NCBI RefSeq assembly: GCF_017745095.1
Contig: NZ_JAGHZZ010000009.1
Span: 124,001-188,000, forward strand
Origin: Sporocytophaga sp.
GTDB taxonomy: Bacteria; Bacteroidota; Bacteroidia; Cytophagales; Cytophagaceae
DNA length: 64,000 nucleotides
Direction: 5' to 3'
A model generated the notes under the pieces. That model saw only the letters and a program-made list of their open reading frames with translations. It had not been told where the DNA came from and made no database searches. Position 1 is the first letter of the stretch; every line of letters starts with the position of its first letter. The position numbers were made by a program, and so were the translations under genes. Shown here piece by piece: positions 1 to 8,536 of the stretch.

Positions 1-1
1 A

Positions 2-508
2 TTTAGCCTTTTTTATTCTGCACCATTAATAAATTTTAAAAGAATACCTTTTCTGAAGATTTTTCTCATTTCTTATGTCTGGTCTGTAAGCACTGTAATT
101 CTTCCTTCGCTCAATAAAGGTTATAGTGCGCTTGACAAAGAAGTGATTGAAATTTTTGTGCAGAGAATCATTTTTATCCTGGCCCTGGCCATCCCTTTTG
201 ATATTAGAGATATAGAGTTGGATAGAAAGAATAACATAGATACATTACCTATATTGATGGGCTTTGGAAGAGCAAAGTTACTTTCTGTAATATTGCTTAT
301 TCTATTTATAGTGTTGGGTTGTTTTTTTTATGGTTTGGATTACACCTTTTTCTCCCGTTTGGCGATTGGTATTTTGGCAATTATTTTAATAATAAAAATA
401 AAGAGATCCAGGTCGGATCTCTATTATATGGTGGGGATAGATGGAATAATGATTCTATCTTATATTTTTTTATCTGTTTTTAAGATGCTTTTTACCCCTG
501 GTAATTAA
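2..508 (+). CDS. UbiA-family prenyltransferase, C-terminal part (cut by left window edge)
   Basis: The reading frame is open through the left edge of the window, so the gene starts upstream and about 168 C-terminal codons are seen; the GTG at 143 is internal. The visible part is hydrophobic with several membrane segments. It contains an Asp-rich motif of the form DxRDxExD (IPFDIRDIELDRKN) followed by a TLP...G segment, the second prenyl-diphosphate/Mg-binding motif typical of UbiA enzymes. The family transfers prenyl groups within the membrane; the acceptor (quinone precursor, haem or other) cannot be told from this fragment. Its last 17 bases overlap the 3' end of the convergent purM gene. 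Confidence 0.75.
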   Translation, partial: FSLFYSAPLINFKRIPFLKIFLISYVWSVSTVILPSLNKGYSALDKEVIEIFVQRIIFILALAIPFDIRDIELDRKNNIDTLPILMGFGRAKLLSVILLILFIVLGCFFYGLDYTFFSRLAIGILAIILIIKIKRSRSDLYYMVGIDGIMILSYIFLSVFKMLFTPGN

Positions 509-1664
509 AGGTTCCTTTATCGGATTTAATTGTTAGGGTCTTGCCTTCTCCTTTTTCAACTCGACCGACTACCTGTGCTTCAATATTGAATGATTTGGCT
601 ATTTTAATTATGTCGTGGGCATATTTTTCTTCAAGGTATAGCTCCATTCTATGGCCCATATTGAATACTTTATACATCTCTTTCCAGTCCGTCCCACTTT
701 CGCTTTGTATTACCTCAAACAGGGGAGGAACAGGAAACAGATTATCTTTTACAATGTGTAAATTTTCGATGAAGTGAAGAATCTTAGTCTGGCCCCCTCC
801 GCTGCAGTGAACAGCACCATGAATATTTGATCTGTGTTGATTCAAAATTTCCTTCATAACCGGGGCGTAAGTTCTTGTAGGCGATAATACTAACTTGCCA
901 AGATCAACAGGAACATCTTTTATTTTCTCAGTTAGATTTCTTGAACCGGAATATACAAGATCAGAAGAAATGGCCTGATCAAAGCTTTCTGGGTATTTTG
1001 CACCTAATACTTTTGAAAAGACATCATGTCTTGCCGAGGTTAAGCCATTGCTGCCCATTCCCCCATTGTAAAATTTTTCATAGGAAGCCTGTCCGTATGA
1101 AGCCATACCCACAATGACATCACCATCTTTTATTCTGTCATTACTGATCACTTCACTTCTTTTCATCCTTGAAATAACAGTGCTGTCTACAATCACTGTC
1201 CTTACAAGATCACCAACATCAGCAGTTTCTCCCCCTGTACTGTATATTTCAATACCGTTATCTCTTAGCATTTGAAGAACTTCTTCGGTACCATTGATAA
1301 TTTCGGCTATTACTTCTCCTGGAATCAAGTTTTTGTTTCTTCCTATTGTAGATGAAAGCAAGATTGTATCCAAGGCTCCAACGCACAAGAGGTCGTCTAT
1401 ATTCATGATAATGGCATCTTGAGCAATTCCTTTCCAGACAGATATATCTCCAGTTTCTTTCCAGTAAATATATGCTAGAGACGATTTTGTACCGGCACCA
1501 TCGGCATGCATAACATTACAATAGTCCTTGTCTCCTCCTAAAAAATCGGGTACAATTTTGCAGAATGCCTTTGGAAACAACCCTTTATCAAGTGTTTTGA
1601 TAGCATTATGTACGTCTTCTTTGGAAGAGGAAACCCCTCTCTGCATGTATCTGTCGTTACTCAT
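492..1664 (-). CDS. purM: Phosphoribosylformylglycinamidine cyclo-ligase (AIR synthetase)
   Basis: This cytosolic enzyme performs the fifth step of purine synthesis, ATP-dependent ring closure of FGAM to AIR. The PurM fold is clear: the N-terminal half has HADGAGTK (about residues 53-60), a conserved NIDDLLCVGA segment with Asp90/Asp91, and GGETADVGD; the C-terminal AIRS_C half has the glycine-rich MASYGQAS region. At 390 residues it is longer than the roughly 345 residues of the enterobacterial enzyme but close to the long form I expect in Bacteroidota. It is transcribed alone: a strong terminator separates it from the upstream lipoprotein gene, and a possible -7 box lies at 1685-1692, about 20 bases before the start. 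Confidence 0.93.
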   Translation of the reverse strand: MSNDRYMQRGVSSSKEDVHNAIKTLDKGLFPKAFCKIVPDFLGGDKDYCNVMHADGAGTKSSLAYIYWKETGDISVWKGIAQDAIIMNIDDLLCVGALDTILLSSTIGRNKNLIPGEVIAEIINGTEEVLQMLRDNGIEIYSTGGETADVGDLVRTVIVDSTVISRMKRSEVISNDRIKDGDVIVGMASYGQASYEKFYNGGMGSNGLTSARHDVFSKVLGAKYPESFDQAISSDLVYSGSRNLTEKIKDVPVDLGKLVLSPTRTYAPVMKEILNQHRSNIHGAVHCSGGGQTKILHFIENLHIVKDNLFPVPPLFEVIQSESGTDWKEMYKVFNMGHRMELYLEEKYAHDIIKIAKSFNIEAQVVGRVEKGEGKTLTIKSDKGTFNYQG

Positions 1665-1684
1665 TTCATTGAATTTTGGAATTA

Positions 1685-1692
1685 CAAAAATA
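1685..1692 (-). promoter_or_regulatory. Possible -7 box upstream of purM
   Basis: Read on the minus strand this is TATTTTTG, matching the Bacteroidota -7 consensus TAnnTTTG, about 20 bases before the purM start and just past the preceding terminator. No TTG -33 element is found at the right distance, so support is modest. Confidence 0.35.
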
Positions 1693-1722
1693 AAAAAAGT
1701 CCCGGTTTCTGACCGGGACTTT
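1692..1722 (-). terminator. Rho-independent terminator of the PorE-like gene
   Basis: An 11-bp perfect stem (1696-1706 with 1712-1722, GC-rich core gtcccggt/accgggac) and a 5-base loop are followed, in the minus direction, by a T run. It lies 20 bases past the stop of the OmpA-family lipoprotein gene. Confidence 0.85.
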
Positions 1723-1742
1723 GTAGGATTTATCTTTGGCGA

Positions 1743-3803
1743 TTATTCTGGCTTAATTTCTTCGCTAGTTCCTGAACTATCTTCACCTTCACCTTTCATC
1801 TTTATCTTTATTGTTTGATCTCCTTCAGCCTCGTCCTTTTTCTTAATCGTTATGTTAGGATTGGTAACATTGGTAATTGTAAACTCTGTACGGCGGTTTC
1901 TCTGATGATCTTCTTCTGTCTGAGCGTTTTTCACAAGAGGTTTGTCCTCTCCATAACCTTTTGGAGTAATTCTGTCTTTTGCTATGCCCTTAGAAATAAT
2001 ATAATCAACTGCTGATTGAGCACGTTTTTGAGATAGTTTTCTGTTGTAATCAGCAGAACCCCTTTCATCTGTATGTGAGCTTAGTTCGATTTTGATTTCG
2101 GGATTGTCCACAAGTAATTGTACGATTTTCAGCAATTCCAGGGCTGCATCCGGCCTGATATCCCACTTATTGAAGTCATAGTAAATATTATCAATTACGA
2201 TAGTTACACCAACTTCGATTTTAGGTAATACCATTTTGTAAGGAATTTTAATAAAGGATTCTCCCGGACCTAGTTTTTCAAATGGCACTTTTGTACCAAT
2301 TGTTGAAAGCTCTCCATTGCTTTCTTTTAAATATCCAAATCTTGCACCTATAATTTTATACCTGGTTTCAGGCTCAATTTCGTAGGTATATTTTCCTGAA
2401 GCATCAGAGGTAAGGGCTGTAATGGTATCTCCTTTTTCACTAACCAGCTGAATTCGTGCAGAATCCAAAGGCACTTCAGCAGGATTGTCTTTGGTAATCC
2501 CAACTATTAGACCATCAAGAATGTAATGAGCGATTTTGATTTTAGATTTGTCAAGGAACTCGTATATATCATCATCTCCTTTGCCATTTGGTCTATTGGA
2601 AGAGAAGTAACCCGTCAATGTATCTTTGAATGTAATGGCAAAGTCATCATAACTTGTATTGATAGGACGACCTAGGTTTTCAATTTTAAGTTTGTGTTTA
2701 GCAGAATCTTTTCTTACAGCAAACAAATCCATGCCTCCAAGAGAAGGGTGGCCATCGGAAGAGAAGTAGAAAATTCCTCTTGAATCTTCGTATGGGAAAA
2801 GCTCATTACCTCTAGTATTTATTGGTGTGCCGAGGTTAGTTATATTTCCCCATTCTCCTTTTTCGTCTTTTGTTGACTTATAAATATCTACACCTCCGTT
2901 AGCATCGCTGCTTTCCCTGTTTGATGCGAAATAAAGTGTTTTACCATCAGCAGAAAGTGCAGGAGAGGAGTCCCATGCGTCCGGGTCATTTATTGGAAGT
3001 AATTTAGGCTCAGACCATACTCCCGCTTGTAGAATGGATTCATAAAGATCTACATCTTTTGCGCCTTTTTTGCTACCAGTATTTCCACGGGAAAAAATCA
3101 TTGTTTTGCCATCTTTCGAAAAAGTAGCAGAAGCTTCATGCGCATCTTCACTATTGATAACTTCTGGAAGTTTTCTCGCCTGGCCACTGAAATAGTCTGC
3201 ACCATCAAAAATGAATTCATATAAATCCGTAAATCCTGTCCCTGTGGCAGTATGCATCTTTTGTGCATCTCTGTTAGAGGTAAAGTATAGTTTGTCATTT
3301 TTGAAGGTAGGAGAATATTCTGTGAATGGAGTATTCAGTTTGTCAAGGTTTTTAACCTCGAAATATGATTTCTTTTCAACTATGTCATTAAGAACTTTGA
3401 GATTTTCCAGTTCATTCTTTGCTCGGTTTACCAGATCAAAGTTCTGTCCTATTTTAACATAATTTGAAAGTTGTTTAGCAGCGCCAACATAATTGCCAAC
3501 CGCTTTTAGGGCAAATCCGTAATAGTAATATGCTTCTTCCTGATTGGTATTGTTTTCTACGGCTTTCGCATAAAAGGGCTCAGCCTCCTGCATCCTATTG
3601 GAGCGTCTGAACGATTCTGCGATATAATAATTCGCATCTGATGGCCCTCCTTTACTTACAGATTGCTGAAAGTTTTCAATTGCAGGTTGGTATTCAGCCT
3701 GATTATAATGTTGCAACCCTTTTTTGTAGGATTTCATGGCTGAAGGAGTACAGCCAGCAAGAATTACCAGTAAACAAAAGAATTTAGAAAGATTGAGCTT
3801 CAT
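1743..3803 (-). CDS. OmpA-family lipoprotein with TPR, PD40 propeller and carboxypeptidase-regulatory-like domains (PorE-like)
   Basis: Predicted outer-membrane lipoprotein: the signal peptide ends in a lipobox (LAGC, Cys18). Domains in order: TPR repeats (about 20-130); a PD40/WD40-like beta-propeller with repeated YFSSxxxxxxGGxDxF-type blades (about 155-425); a carboxypeptidase-regulatory-like Ig fold (about 430-510); and an OmpA_C peptidoglycan-binding domain (about 540-655) with the classic NxxLSxxRAxxV helix. This order and the 686-residue length match PorE of the type IX secretion system, which links the translocon rings to peptidoglycan. Bacteroidota often carry several paralogues with this layout, so identity with PorE is an inference. 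It stands alone, with its own terminator; no other por or gld gene is adjacent, but sprA lies about 17 kb away. Confidence 0.85.
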   Translation of the reverse strand: MKLNLSKFFCLLVILAGCTPSAMKSYKKGLQHYNQAEYQPAIENFQQSVSKGGPSDANYYIAESFRRSNRMQEAEPFYAKAVENNTNQEEAYYYYGFALKAVGNYVGAAKQLSNYVKIGQNFDLVNRAKNELENLKVLNDIVEKKSYFEVKNLDKLNTPFTEYSPTFKNDKLYFTSNRDAQKMHTATGTGFTDLYEFIFDGADYFSGQARKLPEVINSEDAHEASATFSKDGKTMIFSRGNTGSKKGAKDVDLYESILQAGVWSEPKLLPINDPDAWDSSPALSADGKTLYFASNRESSDANGGVDIYKSTKDEKGEWGNITNLGTPINTRGNELFPYEDSRGIFYFSSDGHPSLGGMDLFAVRKDSAKHKLKIENLGRPINTSYDDFAITFKDTLTGYFSSNRPNGKGDDDIYEFLDKSKIKIAHYILDGLIVGITKDNPAEVPLDSARIQLVSEKGDTITALTSDASGKYTYEIEPETRYKIIGARFGYLKESNGELSTIGTKVPFEKLGPGESFIKIPYKMVLPKIEVGVTIVIDNIYYDFNKWDIRPDAALELLKIVQLLVDNPEIKIELSSHTDERGSADYNRKLSQKRAQSAVDYIISKGIAKDRITPKGYGEDKPLVKNAQTEEDHQRNRRTEFTITNVTNPNITIKKKDEAEGDQTIKIKMKGEGEDSSGTSEEIKPE

Positions 3804-3944
3804 CTTGAGTTTTTAAAATAATAGTATAAACTATGGTTTGCACAAATATGCAGATCTTAAGAGAATATACTGAATATATTTCGGCATACTCCCTTTAAAA
3901 TATCAAATTTAAAAAACTTTTTGAGAAATATAATTATTTGCCTG

Positions 3945-4448
3945 TCAGTTATTAAAAAAACGGGATACCCAAGAGCTTTTAGCGGGTAATTCCCAGTTCT
4001 TTATTAATTCCTGAAGGCAGGTAATTGTATTATTATAGATTAGAGTTTCCTGGGTAATTAAACCTTGCTTTACGGCAGCAGAAACTTCATTAAATTTTAT
4101 AATGTGGATCGGGGATGAGGCATTTTTATATGCCACTAAAGACCTGTCAAGAAGATTTGTGCCAGTGTGTGTGGCTATTTCTCTTATTATTACGACAGAT
4201 TTATCAATTGAACAACCACTGGCATCTGAAATACTTTCGTCAACTGCTATAATGATGAATCTGTTGAATCGGATTTCAAAAGTGCCTGTCAGTTTTCTTC
4301 CATGACTTTCCCAACCTGAAATGAATGAATGCAATTTTTCAGAAATATAGTCTTGTTCTTCTAACGAAAATTCTCTGTCTGACTGATATACCCAGACTTT
4401 TGAATTTTCTGGAAAACTGGCAATTTTTGGTTGTTCTGGAATAATCAT
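3945..4448 (-). CDS. Small conserved protein of unknown function (often labelled ABC transporter ATPase)
   Basis: I chose the ATG at 4448, giving 167 residues; an in-frame ATG at 4472 would add 8 residues but lies inside the upstream gene, while AAGGA sits 8 bases before the chosen ATG. The protein resembles a Bacteroidota family commonly annotated as ABC transporter ATPase, yet it has no Walker A, ABC signature or Walker B motif. Visible hallmarks are an N-terminal VWVYQSDR segment, an EIRFNRFIII strand and a GCSIDKSV motif around the middle. It is predicted cytosolic, with no signal peptide or membrane segment. The start follows the CCG-protein stop by one base, so it is translationally coupled to the Fe-S operon. 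Function unknown. Confidence 0.8.
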   Translation of the reverse strand: MIIPEQPKIASFPENSKVWVYQSDREFSLEEQDYISEKLHSFISGWESHGRKLTGTFEIRFNRFIIIAVDESISDASGCSIDKSVVIIREIATHTGTNLLDRSLVAYKNASSPIHIIKFNEVSAAVKQGLITQETLIYNNTITCLQELIKNWELPAKSSWVSRFFNN

Positions 4449-4449
4449 T

Positions 4450-5247
4450 TTATAATCCTTCGTACTTTGCAATTAGTTCTGCAATATCGTAAACTTTTAT
4501 TTCAGATTCTTTTTCTTTGTTTTTAACTCCGTCGGATAACATAGTCATACAAAATGGGCATGCTGCTGCTATCACTTTTGCTCCGGTTCCAATTGCCTCT
4601 TCTGTTCTTTCAATATTTATATCTTTGAATCCAGGTTCAGGTTCCTTGAACATTTGCGCTCCACCAGCTCCGCAGCACAGACCTTTGGTTCTGGACCTTT
4701 TCATTTCAACTAGCTCCGCGTCCAGTATTTCTAATACCTTTCTTGGTGCTTCATATATATTGTTAGAGCGCCCAAGGTAACAAGAGTCATGGTAAGTTAT
4801 CTTTTTACCTTTAAATTCGCCACCACCTTGCAACTTTATTTTTCCTTCGTTTATAAGTTGTTGAAGAAATTCAGAGTGATGAAGTACTTCATAGTTACCT
4901 CCAAGCTCCGGATATTCATTTTTAATCGTATTAAAGCAATGAGGACAGGCAGTTACTATTTTTTTTATGCCGTAGGCATTCATTACCTCAATATTGCTTA
5001 CTGCCTGAACTTGGAAAAGAAATTCATTTCCAGCTCTTTTTGCAGGTTCTCCTGTGCACGATTCTTCCGTCCCTAAAACTGCAAAGTTAACAGATAGTTT
5101 ATTTAAAATTTTAACAAATGCTGCAGTAATTGATTTTGCGCGTTCATCAAAGGACCCTGCACATCCTACCCAGAAAAGAATTTCAGGAGTTACTCCCTTT
5201 GCTGCCAGCTCGGCCATGGTTGGAACATTTATCATATTTTCGCTCAT
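4450..5247 (-). CDS. CCG-domain Fe-S protein (HdrB/LutA/GlcF-like)
   Basis: Cytosolic Fe-S protein with two CCG cysteine-rich modules: ACPHCFNTIKNEYP near the middle with a later SCYLGR, and GLCCGAGGAQMF followed by AACPFCMTML near the C-terminus. Such modules bind Fe-S clusters in heterodisulfide reductase HdrB, LutA and glycolate oxidase GlcF. It lies 21 bases downstream of a membrane protein with two 4Fe-4S motifs, a pairing that suggests a membrane-attached electron-transfer complex moving electrons between a soluble donor and the quinone pool. The donor is not known; the glcD-type oxidase at the right end of the window is 57 kb away and the link is only conceivable. Confidence 0.88.
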   Translation of the reverse strand: MSENMINVPTMAELAAKGVTPEILFWVGCAGSFDERAKSITAAFVKILNKLSVNFAVLGTEESCTGEPAKRAGNEFLFQVQAVSNIEVMNAYGIKKIVTACPHCFNTIKNEYPELGGNYEVLHHSEFLQQLINEGKIKLQGGGEFKGKKITYHDSCYLGRSNNIYEAPRKVLEILDAELVEMKRSRTKGLCCGAGGAQMFKEPEPGFKDINIERTEEAIGTGAKVIAAACPFCMTMLSDGVKNKEKESEIKVYDIAELIAKYEGL

Positions 5248-5268
5248 AACTTTATCAACTTCAATAAT

Positions 5269-6591
5269 TTACTGATTTAATTTTTGAACCCAGTTTAATC
5301 TGTCAGAAGGGGAAAATTTCCATGGTGCAAAGTTGTTCTCAATATTGGAAAACATGCCATTCCATGAAGCCGGAGCTTGTGATTCCTCCATAATTTTGAA
5401 TCTTCTGAGCTGAACAATAATGCTAACCGGGTCAATATTAACAGGGCATGCTTCGACACAGGCATTGCAGGTAGTGCAGGCCATAATTTCTTCAACAGTT
5501 ATATAGTCCCCTAGCAAAGATTTCCCATCCTGATGGTCTTTTCCGTTCGCTTCAATATTCCTTCCCACTTCTTCTAGTCTGTCTCTTGTGTCCATCATAA
5601 TTTTTCTAGGACTGAGTTTTTTACCTGTCAAATTAGCTGGGCATTGGGATGTGCATCTGCCGCATTCTGTGCAGCTATATGCTTCCATTAAATTTTTCCA
5701 GGTCAGATCCTGAACGTCTTTTGCTCCAAATCTACCGGGAGCAGCATTGTCATTACCTGTTTCGACAGGAAGATTAAGCATTAATTTAACTTCTTTAGTT
5801 ACTTCAGGCATATTTGATAGTCTACCGGCTGGATCCAGTTTGCTAAAATATGTATTTGGGAAAGCAATAAATATGTGCAAGTGCTTAGAATCTGTGAATA
5901 CGTACATGGCAAAGGCAAGAATTCCAATAATATGTGCCCACCAGCCAAACCTTTCAATAAATATCAATTCTGAATTGTCCAGGCCATTAAATAAAGGCTT
6001 GAGAAAACTTGTAAAGAAAAAGTCACCCGTAGCAATATAGTGTTCCGACCCTCTGGTTTGTAATATACCATCTGAAGTATTCATGCTAAGGAAGCAGATC
6101 ATCAGGAAAATTTCAATGGATAGAATGATATTGGCATCAAGCTTTGGCCAACGCTTCATTTCTTCGCCGTCAAATCTTTTCACTTTGATGATGTTTCTTC
6201 GTACTAGGAAAATTGCACAAGAGACTAACACTGAAATAGCCAGGAACTCAAATATATTGATCAATGAAGGGTATAACCCTCTGAAGATTGGAGCGAATAT
6301 TCTGTGGGTGCCAAAGAGCCCATCGATAATAATTTCGAGTACTTCAATATTTATGATTATAAAGCCAACATAAACAAAGAGGTGAAGTATCGCAGGCAGA
6401 GGTCTTTTAAACATCTTTTTTTGACCCAATGCAACCAATACCATCATTTTAAGCCTTTCTCCAGGCTTGTCGTACCGATTGAGGTCTCTACCCAATAAAA
6501 TATTTCTTCTTATTCTCAGGATGCTTTTGGTAATGAAAAAGCCTGATGCAGAAAGCAGAAGCAAGAAAATGACTTGGGGTAAAAATTCCAT
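5269..6591 (-). CDS. Membrane-bound 4Fe-4S protein (NarI/HdrC-like oxidoreductase subunit)
   Basis: The N-terminal 270 residues hold about five to six membrane helices resembling the nitrate reductase gamma fold, with histidines that could ligate haem b. The C-terminal cytosolic part carries two ferredoxin motifs, Cys307-x2-Cys-x2-Cys-x3-Cys-Pro and Cys372-x2-Cys-x2-Cys-x3-Cys-Pro. This arrangement is the membrane partner of HdrB-like CCG proteins and is encoded directly before one. It is the first gene of a three-gene minus-strand operon, and its 5' end faces the tRNA-Phe promoter. Likely role: quinone-linked electron transfer; the substrate is unknown. Confidence 0.87.
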   Translation of the reverse strand: MEFLPQVIFLLLLSASGFFITKSILRIRRNILLGRDLNRYDKPGERLKMMVLVALGQKKMFKRPLPAILHLFVYVGFIIINIEVLEIIIDGLFGTHRIFAPIFRGLYPSLINIFEFLAISVLVSCAIFLVRRNIIKVKRFDGEEMKRWPKLDANIILSIEIFLMICFLSMNTSDGILQTRGSEHYIATGDFFFTSFLKPLFNGLDNSELIFIERFGWWAHIIGILAFAMYVFTDSKHLHIFIAFPNTYFSKLDPAGRLSNMPEVTKEVKLMLNLPVETGNDNAAPGRFGAKDVQDLTWKNLMEAYSCTECGRCTSQCPANLTGKKLSPRKIMMDTRDRLEEVGRNIEANGKDHQDGKSLLGDYITVEEIMACTTCNACVEACPVNIDPVSIIVQLRRFKIMEESQAPASWNGMFSNIENNFAPWKFSPSDRLNWVQKLNQ

Positions 6592-6625
6592 AAATGAAAA
6601 TATTTTAAAATTTATGTAAATATTG

Positions 6626-6656
6626 TTTGTTTAGTTATCAAAACCTAATATCTTTG
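6626..6656 (+). promoter_or_regulatory. Bacteroidota-type promoter of tRNA-Phe
   Basis: TTTG at 6626-6629, 19 bases, then TATCTTTG at 6649-6656 exactly match the -33/-7 consensus TTTG-N19-TAnnTTTG. The expected transcription start is about 5-7 bases further on, just before the tRNA at 6669. Confidence 0.75.
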
Positions 6657-6668
6657 CGCCACTTAATC

Positions 6669-6741
6669 GGGAACGTAGCTCAGTTGGTAGAGCAAAGGAC
6701 TGAAAATCCTTGTGTCGGTGGTTCGATTCCACTCGTTCCCA
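6669..6741 (+). tRNA. tRNA-Phe (anticodon GAA)
   Basis: The cloverleaf is complete. The acceptor arm pairs GGGAACG with CGTTCCC, the D arm is GCTCAGTTGGTAGAGC, the anticodon stem-loop GGACTGAAAATCC gives GAA, and the T arm carries GTTCGATTC. The discriminator is A and the 3' CCA is not encoded (ACA follows the acceptor stem). Confidence 0.97.
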
Positions 6742-6742
6742 C

Positions 6743-6768
6743 AGGGGCCTCAAAAGGGCCCTTTTTTA
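6743..6768 (+). terminator. Terminator after tRNA-Phe
   Basis: A GC-rich imperfect hairpin (aggggcc ... gggccct, one bulged G) directly after the tRNA is followed by six T and further T-rich sequence. Confidence 0.7.
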
Positions 6769-6978
6769 TTTTTACTAAAGTAGAATAACTATTTAAGCTA
6801 ATAGGCAAGTTCCATAAAACATTAATCGGAAAGCTTTTATCTAAGGTAGATCTCATGATGCCATTTTTTACATTTACCTGCTTATAATAAGCGTAAATTA
6901 GCTTATATTTATTATAAAAAGTTATAACGATAATTTATCGGTATATGTTGAACATATCTTAATCTTTCTTATCGTTAG

Positions 6979-6986
6979 TATTTTTG
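6979..6986 (+). promoter_or_regulatory. Possible -7 box upstream of the UbiA-HAD pair
   Basis: TATTTTTG fits TAnnTTTG. A TTG at 6948-6950 is too far upstream (28 bases) for a standard -33 box. If used, transcription would begin near 6993, which disfavours the TTG start at 6997 and favours GTG 7021 or ATG 7078. Confidence 0.3.
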
Positions 6987-6996
6987 GTTTTAAAAC

Positions 6997-7926
6997 TTGA
7001 TTGGAATAATTAAAATATTAGTGGAAACGAATTACTATACTAGTGCTAGCAGAACATCCTTAGAAGTTATTAAGCTAATGAGAGTGTATCAATGGCCCAA
7101 AAATTTCTTTGTGTTTTTACCCCTTTTTTTTTCAGGTAAAATCCTGGCTTTAGAAAACTGCCAAAAGGTATTGTGGGTGTTTCTTGCTTATTGCCTTGTA
7201 GCAAGTTCTGTATATATTATTAATGACCTTTTTGATATTAAATCTGATAAAAAGCATCCAGAGAAGAGGTTCAGGCCTATAGCAAGTGGGGCCATAAGTA
7301 TTCCATATGCGATTATATTGTGCGTAGCTTTATTGTCATTTTCAATAACAATAGCACTGTCTCAATTTAATATTTTGATTTTAAGTTTTCTTTTGGGGTA
7401 CTTTCTTTTAAATATTTTATATAGTTTAAAACTGAAGAAGATAGCGATAGTTGATGTAATGATTATTGCGATCGGATTTATTTTAAGAGTTTTTGTAGGA
7501 GGTGTTTCAATTGATACGGTGTTGTCAAAGTGGCTCGTTTTAATGACATTCTTGCTGGCTTTATTTTTAGGTTTTGCGAAAAGAAGAGATGATTTGCTGA
7601 TACTGGAAGAAAAAGGGAAAGTAATGAGAGCGTCATTAAACGGGTATAGTCTTTCATTTGTAAATCATTCAATGGTTTTCATTTCTAGCATAATTGTCGT
7701 ATGCTATTTTATGTATTCCATCTCTGAAGAAGTCATGCAAAGACTGGGAAATGAATATTTTTATATTACGAGTTTCTTTGTGGTAGCAGGTATGTTAAGG
7801 TATTTTCAAATAACTTATGTTGAAAATAACTCAGGTTCTCCAAGTAAGATTTTGCTCACAGATGAATTTACTATTATCAATTTAATGTTGTGGGGACTGG
7901 TAGTGTCTTATTTTATTTATTTTTAG
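6997..7926 (+). CDS. UbiA-family polyprenyl-phosphate phosphoribosyltransferase-like enzyme
   Basis: Integral membrane enzyme with 8-9 predicted helices. The segment RVYQWPKNFFVFLPLFF and the first Asp-rich motif NDLFDIKSDKKHPEKRFRP (about residues 76-94) are characteristic of the UbiA subgroup that includes mycobacterial decaprenyl-phosphate phosphoribosyltransferase (Rv3806c), which moves phosphoribose from PRPP to a polyprenyl phosphate. The second half has the expected KIAIVDV and FAKRRDDL segments. The start is uncertain: TTG 6997 gives the longest frame, GTG 7021 and ATG 7078 are alternatives. A HAD phosphatase gene follows 13 bases later, a logical partner for removing the 5-phosphate. 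The substrate assignment is family-based. Confidence 0.85.
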   Translation: MIGIIKILVETNYYTSASRTSLEVIKLMRVYQWPKNFFVFLPLFFSGKILALENCQKVLWVFLAYCLVASSVYIINDLFDIKSDKKHPEKRFRPIASGAISIPYAIILCVALLSFSITIALSQFNILILSFLLGYFLLNILYSLKLKKIAIVDVMIIAIGFILRVFVGGVSIDTVLSKWLVLMTFLLALFLGFAKRRDDLLILEEKGKVMRASLNGYSLSFVNHSMVFISSIIVVCYFMYSISEEVMQRLGNEYFYITSFFVVAGMLRYFQITYVENNSGSPSKILLTDEFTIINLMLWGLVVSYFIYF

Positions 7927-7939
7927 AATTCAAGGAGAA

Positions 7940-8536
7940 ATGGAAAATAAAGTCGCGCTTTTTGACTTTGATGGCACCTTAACTAGAAAAGACACATTGG
8001 CTGAGTTCATAAGATATTGCCACGGAACACCCAAGTTTCTTTTTGGATTAACATTGCTTTCACCGCTTATCTTAATCTACAAAGCTGGTCTTTTATCTAA
8101 TAGTGCGGCAAAGAAAGCCATGTTATCTTATTTTTTTAAAGGCTGGGACATTGATGTTTTTCAAAGAAAAGGAGAGGAGTTTGCGAATAAAATAATTCCA
8201 GGACTGTTAAAAAAAGATGGTATTGAAAGATTGAACTGGCATTTGAGTCAAGGACATAGGGTTATAATTGTAACAGCCTCAGTTGAAAACTGGATCAATT
8301 CGTGGACTAATGAATTGAAGATTGAACTTGTGGGAACTAGGTTAGAGGTAAAAGACGGAAAATTGACAGGAAATTATCTTGATGAAAATTGCCATGGCAT
8401 TGAAAAAGTAAACAGATTGGAGACCTATCAAATTTTTAATAGGTCCCATTATATTTATGGTTATGGTGATACCAAAGGAGACTTGCCGTTTTTAAAGCTG
8501 TCCAATGAATCTTTTTATAAATATTTTAAAAATTGA
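7940..8536 (+). CDS. HAD-superfamily IB phosphatase
   Basis: Cytosolic HAD hydrolase of the phosphoserine-phosphatase-like IB type. Motif I is FDFDGTLT (nucleophile Asp9, acid Asp11), motif II is the VTAS segment, and motif IV is the GYGDTKGDLPFL stretch; the cap lies between motifs I and II. A clear AAGGAG lies five bases before the ATG. It is co-directional with, and 13 bases after, the UbiA gene, suggesting it dephosphorylates the product of that enzyme (polyprenyl-phospho-ribose 5-phosphate), a role filled in mycobacteria by an unrelated PAP2 phosphatase. That role is an inference. Its 3' end overlaps the convergent GT-C-like gene by 11 bases. Confidence 0.85.
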   Translation: MENKVALFDFDGTLTRKDTLAEFIRYCHGTPKFLFGLTLLSPLILIYKAGLLSNSAAKKAMLSYFFKGWDIDVFQRKGEEFANKIIPGLLKKDGIERLNWHLSQGHRVIIVTASVENWINSWTNELKIELVGTRLEVKDGKLTGNYLDENCHGIEKVNRLETYQIFNRSHYIYGYGDTKGDLPFLKLSNESFYKYFKN

